From Cenococcum geophilum 1.58 (taxonomy: Eukaryota > Ascomycota > Dothideomycetes > Gloniales > Gloniaceae), in the NCBI GenBank assembly GCA_001692895.1, contig KV748195.1, positions 2,232,001-2,296,000 on the forward strand: a stretch of 64,000 nucleotides of DNA, read 5' to 3'. A model generated the notes under the pieces. The model worked only from the letters and a program-made list of their open reading frames with translations. It did no database searches and was not told the origin of the DNA. Numbering within the stretch: position 1 is the first letter of the stretch; each line of letters opens with the position of its first letter. Below, in pieces: positions 1 to 13,100 of this stretch. Both the position numbers and the translations under genes were made by a program.

Positions 1-558
1 TTAGGTAGTACGCATTTTAGCTTATATAAGCTTTAGTTAATAGTTTTATAGAAGGCGGTAGTATTTATTAGGTTCTTATACTACTATTTTTATAAATATC
101 TTAGTGTCTTATATTTTTATTTTAATAGGTAATAGCCCTTCTATTTACTTATCCGTAGTTATATAGTTAATAAAAAATAAGATATTATTAGTGTCCCTCT
201 TCTTAAGAGTTAAGGCTAGGGCTAATAAATTGGATTCTTCTAGGATTAATTAGCATTGTAGGTTAAGTATAGGTATTAGATTATTCTTTAGGTTTAATAT
301 AGTAGCTAGTAAGGAATATTATCTTACTATTATAGGTTCCTTAAAAGTATAAAGTAAGGTAATTTATAAATACGCTGCTTTTAGTAGCGCCTACAATATT
401 ATAAAGATATAGAATTAGTTATAGGCTAAGCGTTAGTAGTAAAAAGGCGCAACGTAATGTTATGGGATAGGGGTAGTAGCTACAGAGCGTGTGTATTCGA
501 GGAGTCTATAAGACGTTGCGCGATCGATCGTAAGGGTCGAGGGCGTAAGGAGGTGATA
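1..558. other. AT-rich decayed repeat DNA, unclassified
   Basis: TpA-rich sequence with stops in every frame and no host gene. It looks like RIP-mutated transposon DNA cut by the window edge. A less AT-rich stretch lies at about 465-555. I see no diagnostic termini or domain, so the family is unknown. Confidence 0.5.
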
Positions 559-560
559 TA

Positions 561-977
561 ACGTATTCTATTAGTAAGCTACGCACATTAGTAAGCTGCG
601 CACCAAAAATCACACCAAAAACCGGAAAATTTAAACCTTAATATCTTAATAATGACTAGGTAATAAATTCTAAAAACTTAATAGGTAATAGACAGCACTT
701 AGAAATAGAGGCTATTAGATTTCTAAGAGCGAAACTTTTAAAATTTTTAAAATATTAAGGAAAAAGGTAAAATTTTATAAATTTGGGGCCAAAAAACTAC
801 TATTTTAAAAACTATAAGCTTTTAACATTTAAATTTTTAATAGCCTTTAGATTTAGGTACTGCATATAATATATTAAATTTTTGGAATTTATTACCTAGT
901 CGTTATTAAAATATTAAGGTTCGAATTTTCTGGTTTTTAGTGTAATTTTTAGTGCATAGCTTACTGATAGAATACGT
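561..977. mobile_element. TIR element with very long inverted arms, TA-flanked
   Basis: The sequence starts ACGTATTCTATTAGTAAGCT and ends with its near-perfect reverse complement. The arms stay alignable for about 110 bp at each end. Differences between the arms are mostly C/T or G/A transitions, plus one small duplication (attagtaagct units near 570-600) in the left arm. TA dinucleotides lie on both sides (559-560 and 978-979), which fits a Tc1/mariner-like target duplication. No coding capacity remains. It is probably a non-autonomous foldback or MITE-like element mutated along with its surroundings. Confidence 0.6.
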
Positions 978-1081
978 TACCTACGCGTAGCTGACATAAG
1001 CTGTACGCGAGTTGTACGCGAGAGCACAGGGCTCTCCTATGGAGGCCCCTGCGGTGGGGTTCCGTAACAGTACTAAAAATT

Positions 1082-3374
1082 AACTTTAACCTCCAATATG
1101 CTTAACTAAGGTTTCTTAAAGTAAGTAGCTCTTCTCTTAACTTAAAAGGAAATAAAATGCTAAATTAAAAATTATAGAGCGTGAAAATGTAAAATACTTA
1201 TAAGAGATAGTTACTAGTAATAAGGATAAAAGGAAGAAAACTATGCATAAAGTTATTCTCTATAAGAGTAGTTGTTAAGACTAAGGATTTAGAACTAGCT
1301 TTAAAAAAGTAAACTCTTTTCCTAATTACTTATAGCAGTAAGGTAAGGTAAGAGTGCGGTAAAAGACTTTTAGTCTCTAAAAGTACTAGCTATTATAGTG
1401 CCGAGTATTCCTTAGATAAGCCTTACTTATAATTACTTTACGCATTCGTTATAGAGATAAAGAGAAAAAAGAGAAAGAGTTACTACTTATAGTAATAGGT
1501 GTCCTAAGTAACGGCTTACCTATAGAAGGATCTTTATAAAAGACCGTCTTTTAATAGAGCTATAATCCTTAAGATGTAATAAGATTATAATGTAATTAAA
1601 AGGGAGGAACGTATATAAAGGATAAGTAGAATTAACTGTAACTATAACGTAATCTCGGTTAATTACCGTTTATAAAGGCTTCCTCTCTTACTTCTTTCCT
1701 TCTATTTTCTTTCCTTAAAAGGGTTTAATTAAGCTTAGCTTATACAATCCTTATACTAATAAAGCAGTACGGCGTTATACTGGTATAGCAGGAAACTAGC
1801 TATTTATCTTTTAGGAAGCTTAAAGGAACTCTTTTAATAAGTAGTAGCGATTAAGTTGCTTAAATAAAAGGGTAGGAGGACTTTTATGGATAAGAACTCG
1901 GCTAATTCTTCCCAAAGATTACCTTTTCTCTACCTACGCTACGGCCTCCTCCTTAGGTGCCTCCTCTCCTATAGGGACCTCTTCTATATTACGTTGCTTT
2001 TATTTATACGGCCTTCTAGTCTAACTTCTTTAAGATCTTATATAAGAAACTATTTTAACCTATTCCCATACAGATTGCCTCTTATTTTAGTACCATTAAG
2101 TTTATAAAACTCTTTTTTTAATACCATTTTAATCCGGAAGGGACCCTACTATTTTAGCTATAGCTTTTACCACTATAATATATCTTTTGCCTTCTTTATA
2201 TCCTATACTAGTATAAGCCCCCTAGACTTAAGCTTGCCCTTATAGGTATTCTTTATTAGCTAAATAATAGCGGTATACCCTCTCCTAAGCTTCTTTATTA
2301 TTTATCTCTTATTACTTAAACTATTTTATTTTTAGAATAATTAACTCTTCTATTATCTTTACCTTATTCTATAGGAGTGTCTACTATATAGGAAGGCAGA
2401 GCTTAATTAGGGGTATATATTCTTATCTACAGAGCATTTAAGCTAGTATTATTCCCGTTATTTAGTTAGCCTAAAGTATTTTTATTAGATTCTATACCTA
2501 GTCGCCTCTATACTTTACTAACGCTACTACTAAAGGCTAATATCCTCTCTTAACTAGGCCTTATTTTTATAAATAGTAGGCTAATATAACTACTTAATAA
2601 ATCCTATATATTTCTATAAGAATAGTAACCACATTCTTATTCTCTAGTCCTTTGTCAACAGAGAGTTATCTAAATACTCCCTATCTTAAATAACCTCTTC
2701 CTATAGAAATTTTACTACTGCTTTAAATGTTGCATTTATTAGAGCTCTTACCTCTAGCTAGCCTAAAAGGTACTCTTTAGCTATTACTAGATACTACTTT
2801 CCCAATTTAGCCGTTAGCGTATAGACAATATCTATTAAGGCCTATTCCTAAAGGGTAGCCGTCTAAGCTAGATATAAGGCTTCCTCTTTTTACTTAGGTA
2901 AATTCTTCTAGCACTTAGGACATTCTTTTATATATTTCTTAACTATTTTATAAAGTCCGGGCCACTAATATTATAGTAATACCTTTATATACGTTCCTTC
3001 CTTCCCTTAGTATCTATTCTCATTATATATTTATTACACTTCTTCCTTCTAATATTCCTTACTATTTACTACTCTTTATAATAGTACATTCTTCTAAGCA
3101 GGAGTTGCTCCTTAATCTTAAATTTAACTACCTTATATTTAAAGCTTTTAAACTCTTTTATATATTTTTTTAAGGTCTTTAAAGCGTTAATAGCTATTAT
3201 ATAATCTTTTAGTATTCTTTAAAGTATATATTATTAAGTAGGCTAATATTTAAATCTTTATTTTGTAGCACTGTCTAGTTTATTATATATACGATACGCC
3301 TAAGTTCTAAATCTATAAAGTCTTCTAGGTCCTCCTTAGGCTTATCTTTTAGCTCTCCCTCTTACGCGGGTCGC
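1082..3374 (-). mobile_element. Ty3/Gypsy-type fossil, family 2, copy 1, left part
   Basis: This stretch aligns through most of its length with 21043-23400, with two larger indels. Minus-strand pieces resemble the integrase and downstream part of a Gypsy pol, including an integrase zinc-finger-like and core-like stretch. It is heavily decayed, with dozens of breaks in every frame, and RIP-like. A second LTR element inserted at 3374/3375 splits it; the remainder continues at 9898. No LTRs of its own were recognised. It is older than the element nested in it. Confidence 0.6.
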
Positions 3375-3582
3375 TGTTACGGCTTATATAAATACTTCTG
3401 AACCGAAGCTTATAGAATGCTGTATTACGAAGATACTAAGCTAAAGAGAAGGAAAGGGGTCGCTAGGACCGATGTAACAAATATATAGGGTAAGCCGCTA
3501 AGGCGTTAGCTTTGGGCGGGCCAATTATAGGTCGGCAGAATATAGTAAAATTTGGCAGGTAATATACAATAGCGCCGTTACA
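3375..3582 (-). repeat. LTR (3' in element orientation) of Gypsy family 1
   Basis: Matches 9689-9897 along its full length. It begins TGTTACGG and ends GCCGTTACA. The GTCGC duplication lies immediately outside. Confidence 0.85.
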
Positions 3583-6130
3583 TTACCCCTCTCTTTAAAA
3601 GAAAGCCTGCCCTTAGGCTTAGTTAGAAATAGGGTAGTACTAGGCTTATAAACATAGGATTATAAAATAAGATAAGGAGATAAAGGGGATATAAGTACGT
3701 CCAGACTAAGTACAAAAGGCAATTATAGGCTAAGTGGAAGCACTAGGCCAGAAAAAGTAGCTACTAAAAGTCTTGGTATAGATCTAACTAATTAAACAAC
3801 TTTAATCGACGGTTAAAGTTCCTAGATATCTAAAATTTTACGCTATTAGCAGAAAACGGTAGAATATAGTAGAATTTAGCAGATAGCTATATTAGGGCTT
3901 TAGGGCGTTTTTGTCCCTATATTCTTCCGGTAACTTATTATCTTTATTATACTAGCATTCTATCTATTCGTCTAGGTACTTTAGGGGTTTAGGTATATTA
4001 GGGTATTAGTTATAAAACTCTTTAAGCTTTTAGGGGCAGCTTATAAAGTTCCACGTAGGGTACTAGGTTAGGTTAGGATTATAGCCCTTTTATTAGATAT
4101 AGTATTTTAGCGTTCCCCATACTATCTTATAGGCCAGTATTTTATTAACCTTCTATTTGTTGTCACCGTTTACTTAAACTAGTAGGGGAGGCTCGTTCTT
4201 TTGTCTAGGTAATAGGTTATTTACAGCTTTCTATAACTTATCTAGCAAAAAGATAGGGTAAACCCTAATTAAATCTAGGAGCTTTATCTTATATAAGTTG
4301 CCTATCTTTTTAAAACCCTTATACGGTCCTACTATCTAGTAGTCTAGCTTATAGCTAGGTCGTTTAGTCTTCTAATTCCTTATTATAACCTAGACTATAT
4401 CACTAGGGGCAAAGTCGGGCTCTTAATAGTATTTATTCGCCTACTGTTTTATTAACCTTTAAGCTTTTTCTAGGTTCTTGCGGGCTACCGTCTAAACTTC
4501 CTCTAATTATTTAGCGTACTATTAGGCCTTAATATAGGATAGCTTCTCTTATATAGTCTAGGGTTCTTTTAGCCTTTTCTAGTTAAAGCTTATATAGGGT
4601 AAGTATCTTATTTCTAACTAAATTGGGGCAAACCCTATAAAGTTATAGGGTAGGGTTGCTTGCGCGTAGTTTATTAAGGGTAATAGTTTAGACTAGTTGT
4701 CCTAGAAATAGTTAATAAAGGGCCTAAGCCTCTAGTTTAGGTATTAATTTATAATCTCCGTCTAACCGTCTATCTAGGGGTAATAAGCCGTAAAAAGCTT
4801 TAGCTTAATGCCTATGATTTAGGTAAACTTATTCTAAAAGGCTGATATAAAATATAGCCTATAATTAGATATAATAGTATCTAGTAGTCTATAGATTTGG
4901 TAGACGTAATAGATATATAGCTAGGCTACCTCTTTAGCATCAATATTCTTATAATAGGGGATTAAAAACGGGCGTTTACTAAAGCGGTTAACTATAACTA
5001 TAACTATATTATATCCATTACGGTCCCTAAGTAGTTTATAAAAGCCTATAAAGATATATTACTAAAGGCGCTTTAGTATCGGGAGTAGCTTAAGTAGTCC
5101 TAGGGTCTTACCCCGTGGGATTATAGCTCTCTAGCAGTCTTTATAGTTCTATATATATTAATTAATATCTATAACTATTCTTAGCTAATAGTAGCGGTAG
5201 TTAATAATTTTATAGGTCTTATTCTTGCTAGGGTATACTATAAAGACTTAGTAATAAGCTTCGCGGATTAGTTTAGTCCGTAGATTATTAACATTAGGGA
5301 CTATAAGCCGCTCCTAGTATAGGAGTAATCCTTTCTCCGTCTTAAAATTGGGGTTTCCTTTTATAGCTTATTTATAGAGGGCCCTTAAGGCGTTAGCCGT
5401 ACGGTTTACGGTTAGGAGGTAGTTAATTAGCCCTATTAGCTTATCTAAGGACTCCTCTATTAGTACTAGCTCGGTTTACTAGGAGTTTAGCTCCTTAAGG
5501 ATCCGCGGGTTAAGCTATTCTAGATAAAAAAGGGCGCGTGTCTAATATTAGGTCTTTAGCTTATCCTAAGGTTCTATATCTTATTCTTTTTAGGTTAAAG
5601 TATTAGCCTTAAAGTTTTACTTGCTAAAATAATATATAATCGTAAAGAAGAATTAGGAGAGTATTTTAGCCTACTAGGCTTATTATTTAGTAAGCTACTT
5701 TATAGTTATAAAGTACTTTAAGGCTTTATAATCTATATATATCTTAATCTAGGAGTTTATACCTTTAAGCTTTACGCGCTATTAGAAGAGTAATTAAATA
5801 ATAGCTAGTATTTCTTTATTATATACTTTATAGTTACACTTAGCTAGGTCTATTATCTTTAAGAAGAAAGTAATAGGGTACTATTTGCCGTCTAGATGTA
5901 ATTATAATAGGATTCCTGCTATAACCCTATTAGAGGCATCCGTTTCTAGCATTAATTTAAGGTCTAGGTTATGATAATAAAGGATTAAAGAAGAGATAAG
6001 CCGATCCTTTATCTCTTTAAAGGCTTCTATATAGCTATTATTAAAGATAAAAGGTATATCCTTCCTAGTTAGTTATATAAGAGGTTTTACTATAATTCCG
6101 TAGTTATAGATAAACTAGTGGTAAAAGTTA

Positions 6131-6473
6131 TCCCTTGCATTGATAAATGCGTCCTCAGAGCTGTGCTCCGTGCGCACCAATTAGGAAGCTGCATGCGCAG
6201 GCGGTCGATCGTTCTGCCAGAAAACCAAGGCCTTGTAGATGGGGAGAGGCTTGAGGGAAGGTAGTGGTCCGGGGGGCTGGCGGTGGCTTTTTCGCGAACC
6301 GACTTTTGGAAAGAGGATACTGAGTAGGTTGTACAAGATCCATATCATTAGAAATGTAGTTACGAACTATTGTGGTGGTGTAATTAATTGATGAAGTTAT
6401 CTACGTGAGGAAGTTGATGTTCTTTGATCGTATGCACGGGCCACATCTCTAAGTACACAATCAATGCAAGGGA
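6131..6473. mobile_element. MITE copy A of the TCCC family, inside the Gypsy element
   Basis: A 343-bp insert with perfect 14-bp inverted ends (TCCCTTGCATTGAT) and TA on both sides (6129-6130, 6474-6475). Its interior is clearly less AT-rich than the RIP-mutated retroelement around it. Internal blocks (a gtggcttttt motif, an atatcatt-aagt block, a cccgtgc block near one end) match copy B. The short open frame inside it on the minus strand is not a gene. It probably entered after the host element was mutated, or is too short to be recognised by RIP. Confidence 0.8.
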
Positions 6474-9221
6474 TAAAAGCTAAAGAAGGATTAGATTCCT
6501 TTTACTATATAAGGGGGCTTTTAGTTACGGATTACCTTTACCTTTTTAGGGTTAACCTTAATTCCTTCTATAGTTATAATAAACCTAAGGTATTTTATAC
6601 GTTTTACCCTAAACTTATATTTCTTAATATTAACTTATAAGCCTATGTTTTATAGTTTTTCTAGGATTTTCTTAATATAAACTTAATACTTAAGTTCGTT
6701 ATCTAAGTATATAAGAATATTATCTAGGTATACCGTGCAGAATTCGTTAAGGTAATTAAAAAGAATATTATTTATATACCTTTAGTACATAGCCGGTCCG
6801 TTTATTAGTCTAAAGGGAAGAACTTTATATTTATAGGAACTATAATAGGTACAGAACGTTGTTAAATCTTTAGATATAGGGTTTATCCTAATTTGGTAAA
6901 AAGCTTAGCGGATATTAAGTTTAGTAAAGATCTTTACCTAACTTAGATGTATAAGGGTCTTATTAATCAAAGGAATAGGATACTAGTCCTTTTAAGTAAT
7001 AGTATTTAGCTTTTAATAGTTAATATAAAAATAAAGGCCTTTATTAGGCTTTTTTATAAATAAAATAGGGGAAGTAAAAGGGGCTTAACTTAGCTTTATA
7101 AACCCTTTATCCAGGTTATTAATTAAATACTGCTTAATTACTTTTAGCTTATCTATTAATTAATAGTAGAGGGGGCTATAGCCTAGCAAGTTATTAGCTT
7201 CTAATTAAATCTTATAATTATACGTCTAGTAAGGGGGTAACTTATCTAATACCGCTTTTAAGAATATATCCTTATAATCTATATAAATAGTAAAAAGGAG
7301 GTATTTAACTAGTTCCTTATCGGTTTCCTTAGCTAGCCTTTCCTCTTTATTATTAATAATTCGGTTAATCTTATATAGGCTTATTATAAAGACCTTATTA
7401 TCCTTCTAGTATATATTAAAGTGGAACGCTATAGCGCTAATTACGGTAATATTTATAGTAGGGGGTTGCCTAATAATAGGGGTATATATAACTTTAGGGA
7501 CTTTTAGGGTACTAGCATTATTATTACTCCTTTTAGCTCCTGTTATATCTTTTAGAGGTTATCCCTTATATCCTACTAATACGTTCTTTTCTATACCGGT
7601 TAGATCTATACAATTTAGACGTTATCTACGTTACTATCTATCCTACTTCTATATATAAAGTCCTTTTTAAATATAGCGCTTTAGAAGAGTATCTTTATTA
7701 ATATAAAGTTCTTTCTAGCTTTATAACAGGCGTCTTCTTAGGTAAAGGCTAGGTTACAGGCCCGGACATTCTACTAGTAGGTAGGGTTAGCCCTTACAGC
7801 TAGTATCTTACGGTTAGTTTAAATCTCCCTAATAAAGGAGGGCAACCTTAGTCTATCCTCCGGCTAGATAAGCTATCCCTATTATATATTTAACTAAATA
7901 TTAAAATAGGACATCTATTTTTGTTTAAGGATTATATTATAGGACCCTAGGTCTAGGATATAAAAGGGGATACTATATTAGCGTTATTTATTAAAAGCAA
8001 TATATAACTTTAGGACGTAGGTAACGGGCTAACCGGCTTAGCCATTATAGCCTTTTACCTAAATAGGCTTCTCTAGTTAAATAGCTTCTGTATTTAGAAA
8101 CTTAGTAATATTATTTATATAGGCAGTATTTATAAAGGCAAAGCTATTTACTCTAGTGTTAATAAGGGCGGTTATATTAACTTTATATTTATTTTAAGAT
8201 ACTATATATAGAACCGTAAAATGCTTTCTACCTATTAACTAACTAAGATTAATCTCTTTAAGATTAATAGGGTATCCTAGGGGGGAGTTTTTCCCTAGGG
8301 TTCTTCTTTTCCTAACTTATTAGACGTTTCTCCTTCCTCTATTTCCTTAATATTACCTATATTCTTTAGCCGCAGGTAGAATAAGGTAAAGTAACCCTAC
8401 TTATTATAGTTATAGTATATAGCCGAGGTAGGGTTAATTAGAGTATTGCGGCGAATACTAGTTAATAGCGTAGTACGTAACTAGTTGGGCAAGGCTTACT
8501 AGTGCGTAGTTATAACTACTTTTAGTATAAGAGTAGTTATAACTTATCTTCCTACTCTAGTACCTATAGGTATAGCTAGCGAGTTCTAATTATTACGGAG
8601 TCGCTTCTGCTAATTAGGGTAGGCGTTAATCCGCTTTAGTTTTAAGTTTAATAATAGGTAATAAGCTGCAAGTCTTTTATTAGTTGGTAGGTTATTTAAG
8701 GTTACAGCAATCTTTTCTTATAGCTGGATTATTAGCTTATTATATAGGTCTAATTAGTAGTTCTTAAGGGGAACCTAGCCTTCTTTTATAAGGTATAGGA
8801 ATTAAGTCTAAAATTTAGTAAAGGGTTAGTTTAGTTTTATTATTAGGCAATTATAGTTATAACGGGCATCCTATACTTTATTTAGGTTAACATAAATAAC
8901 TACTAAGTGCTATATTATTTTATTAATAGATATAAATTAGATAGGGGAATTATCCTTAAACTTGGCTTAAAGGTGCCGCTAGGCGTCCCCAGTGGTTCGG
9001 CTAAAGAGGTAGAGTATTTTAGCTTCTTTAGAAAGGAAATAGTTATAGTTAACGCGGAGCTTTCCTTATACTTAAATCCTCCAATTTTTAAAGGTAGGGT
9101 TTATCCTATTAGATAGTAGTTAGGGGTTAAGGAGCTTAACGGACTTTAATTACTTTATTATTATATCCGTACTCCCTAGTATATTATATTTAGTAGAGTA
9201 AATAGGTTAGCTAGGGCTTTA

Positions 9222-9278
9222 NNAANGGGAAGNTNGGCTATTTTATAGGGCNNTAAGGCTNTNTAGGATCTCTTATAN
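9222..9278. other. Ambiguous bases (N)
   Basis: About ten N bases are scattered through this stretch of the Gypsy gag region. They suggest collapsed or mixed repeat reads in the assembly. Confidence 0.9.
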
Positions 9279-9688
9279 GGTCTCTTATATATTTCTTACT
9301 TTAAGATAATCGGCTTTCTAGCTGGCCGTAAGGGCGCGAATCTACTCGCGTACGTCTATAATGTTATTATTATCTTTAATTTCTAATCCTAATTAGGTCT
9401 TGGGTTCCTCTTAGGTAAAGATAACTCTCTTAAATAAGCTTGCTTTAGGTGCCATTATTAGCTTCTTAGGTTTTATCAGTATTATATGCTTTAGTTTTAA
9501 TTCTAGGGGTATAGGTCTAGTCCTATCTAGCTTATAAAGTAGGATATTATCTAGGCCTTCCCAGGCGGTATAGAGTTGTTTTTTAGTGTCTAAGTATAGC
9601 GCGTTGATACGTTATTATAGATAAAGTTTCTTTTAGGGTAGGATATTATTAAGGCCTTCCTAGGCAGTATAGAGTAAGCTTAGTATAA

Positions 9689-9897
9689 TATTACGGCTTG
9701 TATAAATGCTTCTAAACCAAAGCTTATAGAATGCTGTATTACGAAGATACTAAGCTAAAGAGAAGGAAAAGGGGTTGCTAGGACCAATGTAATAAATATA
9801 TAGGGTAAGCCGCCAAGGCGCTAGCTTTAGGCGGGCCAATCGCAGGTCGGCAGAATTTGGCAGAATTTGGCAGGTAACGTGCGATAGCGCCGTTACA
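9689..9897 (-). repeat. LTR (5' in element orientation) of Gypsy family 1
   Basis: Partner of 3375-3582. Its inner-right end holds repeated GGCAGAATTT units, and the GTCGC duplication follows directly at 9898-9902. Confidence 0.85.
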
Positions 9898-10175
9898 GTC
9901 GCTAGGATAAGCTATCTACTACACTATTCTTCTTTCTAGGTATATATTACACATTAAAGTCCTATAACTAAATCCACGCTAACTAATAAGTTATTAGTAA
10001 TCTAGGTGGATCTATTACTAACCTATTAAGCTAGGATACTAGGGTATTAGTATCTATTTTAACTATAAATTATACTTTATATAGCCAGACTTAAAACTTC
10101 TTAAGCGCGTAGAGTAAAGCCCTGCATTTAAGCTTTCCAAAGTTATACTTCTATTCCCCCTTTGACTATATTATA
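9898..10175 (-). mobile_element. Gypsy family 2, copy 1, right part
   Basis: Continues the alignment with copy 2 (about 23395-23665) immediately after the nested element and its GTCGC duplication. It covers an RNase H to integrase junction-like region on the minus strand. Similarity to copy 2 stops near 10175, so the element is truncated or overwritten here. Decayed. Confidence 0.6.
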
Positions 10176-13100
10176 TAAAAACGTTAGAATATATAGTAGG
10201 TAAGTATAGCTCTAAATTTAAGATATCTATATAGAAGCAGTAATAACACTAAATGCTCCCACCCTTCTACCGCTTCTACCCTTCTTCCTACCTATCTTAC
10301 TACCTACTGCTCTACCTACCCTACCTTTTCCACGGCTAGTACGGCTTAAGTAAGGCTTAGGAGCCTATATGGGTAAAGCGTATACTTAGTTAGCTAAGCG
10401 GTACTTACTATACGCGTACCTAAGACTTCTATTAGTATAAAAGGCTAAATAATATACCATATACTAATCCCCGCGTAGTATACTAGGTATAAGCCGCTAG
10501 GGCTAGCTCGCTATATAGACTATTTATTATACAGGTATAAGCCCCTTATGATAGTAAGACTTTAGGCTATTCTATAAAGCCTAGCCCTAATAACTAAACT
10601 ATCCGGCAGTGGCATTAATAGTAGTAACATTTATTAAGTCGAGTAAATGCTAGTAGGGGACGGGATGCCAATAGTAGTAGCAGTAGGAGTTAGCGCAGGG
10701 CCAGAGAGAGGAGTAATAGTAGTAGTGGTAGTAGTAGCAGTGGCTCTAGAAGCATAATTAACAGTAAAACGCTAGTGTTAATATAATATAATATACCTAG
10801 GCCCGCCGGCAGGCCCGCCGCATTTAAGATTCTTCTTATCTAAGAAGGAATATCCCACATATCTTTAGAGCTGGCTACTTAATAAGAGTATAAGGGGCAA
10901 GATAAGCGGCCGGATAACGCCGGCGTAGAGGATAGTAGTTGTAGAGGCTGTAGAGGCTGTTACGGAGGCCGCTATAGAGGTAGTAGAGGAAGCGGTAGAA
11001 GCTATAGTGGAAGCTAAAAAAGAGGAGTAGATTTAAAAATCTCATTAAGAATATTATTAAAGTTAAACTAAGTATCTAATATTTTAATAAGCTTATAGGT
11101 AAAGCTATAGGTTAATTAAATCTAGCTACTTTTTAAAAGGGAAAGTAATATATAAACACTAATCTAATTATAGTAGTAAATAATAGAAAGCTAGTGTGGA
11201 AGGGCAAAGCCTAACACTTAAAGATAATACTTAATTAAGCATTATAAGGGGAATAGAACTAGATAAGTCACACTAAAGAGGTAGAAGAATAACTAGAGGG
11301 TAAGTTGGATTTTTTTAGGATAAGGTTAAAGCCTAGGTTGCTTCTATAATATATATAACCTTAAGCCCCCTATATATAATAAAAAATAAACTAAAATAAC
11401 TAAGGAGCGTTCTATACTGCTATTTTACTACTTCTACCTAAAACATTATCCCCTAACGTTTCTTTATAGACCCTATTTAGTAGGTAAAAAACGCTTAAAA
11501 ATAGAAAGAAAAACCTAACACCTAGTATACCTTTAACTCCTCTAAAGCTACCTACACCCCTTCCTTATTTATCGCCTCTGTTTTATATTATCTACGCCTT
11601 CCGCCTTAAGCTCTACATTTATATTATCCTATATATTAATAACACTAACCTAGAGTTTTAAAAACACCTTTTTACAGATAGTATTTATTTCCGCTTATAT
11701 TATCTTCCATATAAAAGGTTAGAGAACACTAGGATTAATTATCTATTCTTCTAAAGCAGTACCCTTTTTTAAAATTGATAAAGGTGTTAGGCGCTATAAT
11801 ACTGCTAGCTTATTAGTATTCTCTAAAGTATTAATAAATGCCGGCGAATGTTTAGAAGCAGCATTTTACAAGCTATCTTCTTTAAGCTTACTTATATCCT
11901 TTAGCTTCTAGTTAATTTCTATAGGCGCTACTTTATTATTAAAGATATTAGGACTAAAGTTTAGCGCAGTAGTACTAGCGCCCTAAGGCGTAATAGCCCT
12001 AGCCTTGCCTTTAAAATAGCCTTCGAAACTATAATCAGTTAGTAAAAAAGTGCTAAAAGTTATACTAGCTAGGTTATATTTATATTCTAGATCTAAAACT
12101 AAGTCTTTAGGATATTCTAGGTTATCTACAGAACGCTTACACCCTTATTCTTTTACTAAAAAGTAAGACTTTACCCTAAATACCTCTTGCTTAAATTCCT
12201 TTAGCTTTCTAAAGCTTTTATAAACAGCCTTAGCAACATGCGTTCTATATCTTTCCTAAAATACTTTATATTTATTATTTAATAAAGGATCTAGAATTAA
12301 CTATTACTCTCTTCTTACTTAAGGGTCGTCCAATAAAAGTCTCCTAACTAAAGCATTTAAAACAGCGCTCTTTGCCTATAGCTGTATATAGGCCAAAAAC
12401 TTATATAGAGGAGCGTCAGAAATAGGTTCGCTAGTAGGAGTTAAAACTAGGGGAAAAGCGTTTAGATTTATCTATATAACGGCCTACTAGCTCTTAAGCT
12501 TAGGAATCTTTAATCTCTTAGTATTTAGTAGGATTATAATTAAGTCTAGTATAATAATTAAGCGACTTAATATTACTTAAGAGGCCCCCTATATAACAGT
12601 AGCTTTTATAAACTGCACTTTACCAGTCCTTAACGCAATAGGCATCTAGTTAAGCTTAAACTTCTTAGCATTAGCTTTAGTCCAGGTAGTTTCCATATTC
12701 TTAATACGCCCTCTACTATTAAGTTCCCTACGTTCTTAAAGTAAGCCTACCTATTTTAGTATATACTAATATATACTAGGTAGGAACTCTATATAAGACT
12801 AACTCCCCTTATTAATTAAGAAGATATAAGAACAAAGCCAGCTTTCTCTAGAATCTAGCCCTTCTTTATATACTTACAGAAGGTTAATTTCCAAGTTCCG
12901 CTTTTTAGGGAGATGGCCACTAAGGAACTAGAGTATATAGCTTAAATATATAATAAAACGAGTAGCGCTATTAGCGCGTAAAGCTACTATATGCTAGTAG
13001 TGCTCTAGATTCATCTAAACTACCTACTATAGTAGAAAATAGCATATAGTCTAAAGGATACCGCTATTTTCCTCTTTAGCGGTCTTACGCAAATAATACG

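Larger units (their letters stand above)
3375..9897 (-). mobile_element. Ty3/Gypsy LTR retrotransposon fossil, family 1
   Basis: LTRs of about 208 bp lie at 3375-3582 and 9689-9897; they run TGTTAC...GTTACA, with decay at one end. A 5-bp target duplication GTCGC flanks the element (3370-3374 and 9898-9902). The coding orientation is minus. Going leftward from the right LTR the order is gag with a zinc-knuckle-like stretch (roughly 8.3-9.3 kb), protease/RT/RNase H (roughly 5.5-8.2 kb) and integrase (roughly 4.5-5.3 kb). That gag-RT-integrase order is Gypsy type. It is broken throughout, with dozens of breaks; the two LTRs differ mainly by transitions, so RIP prevents dating by divergence. It is nested in another Gypsy-type fragment and carries a MITE at 6131-6473. 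Confidence 0.85.

Noticed and set aside
1-60. Telomere-like start (ttaggt)
   Set aside because: Only a single unit; no TTAGGG array.
6155-6343. Open frame of 62 aa on the minus strand
   Set aside because: Lies entirely inside MITE copy A and has no family resemblance.
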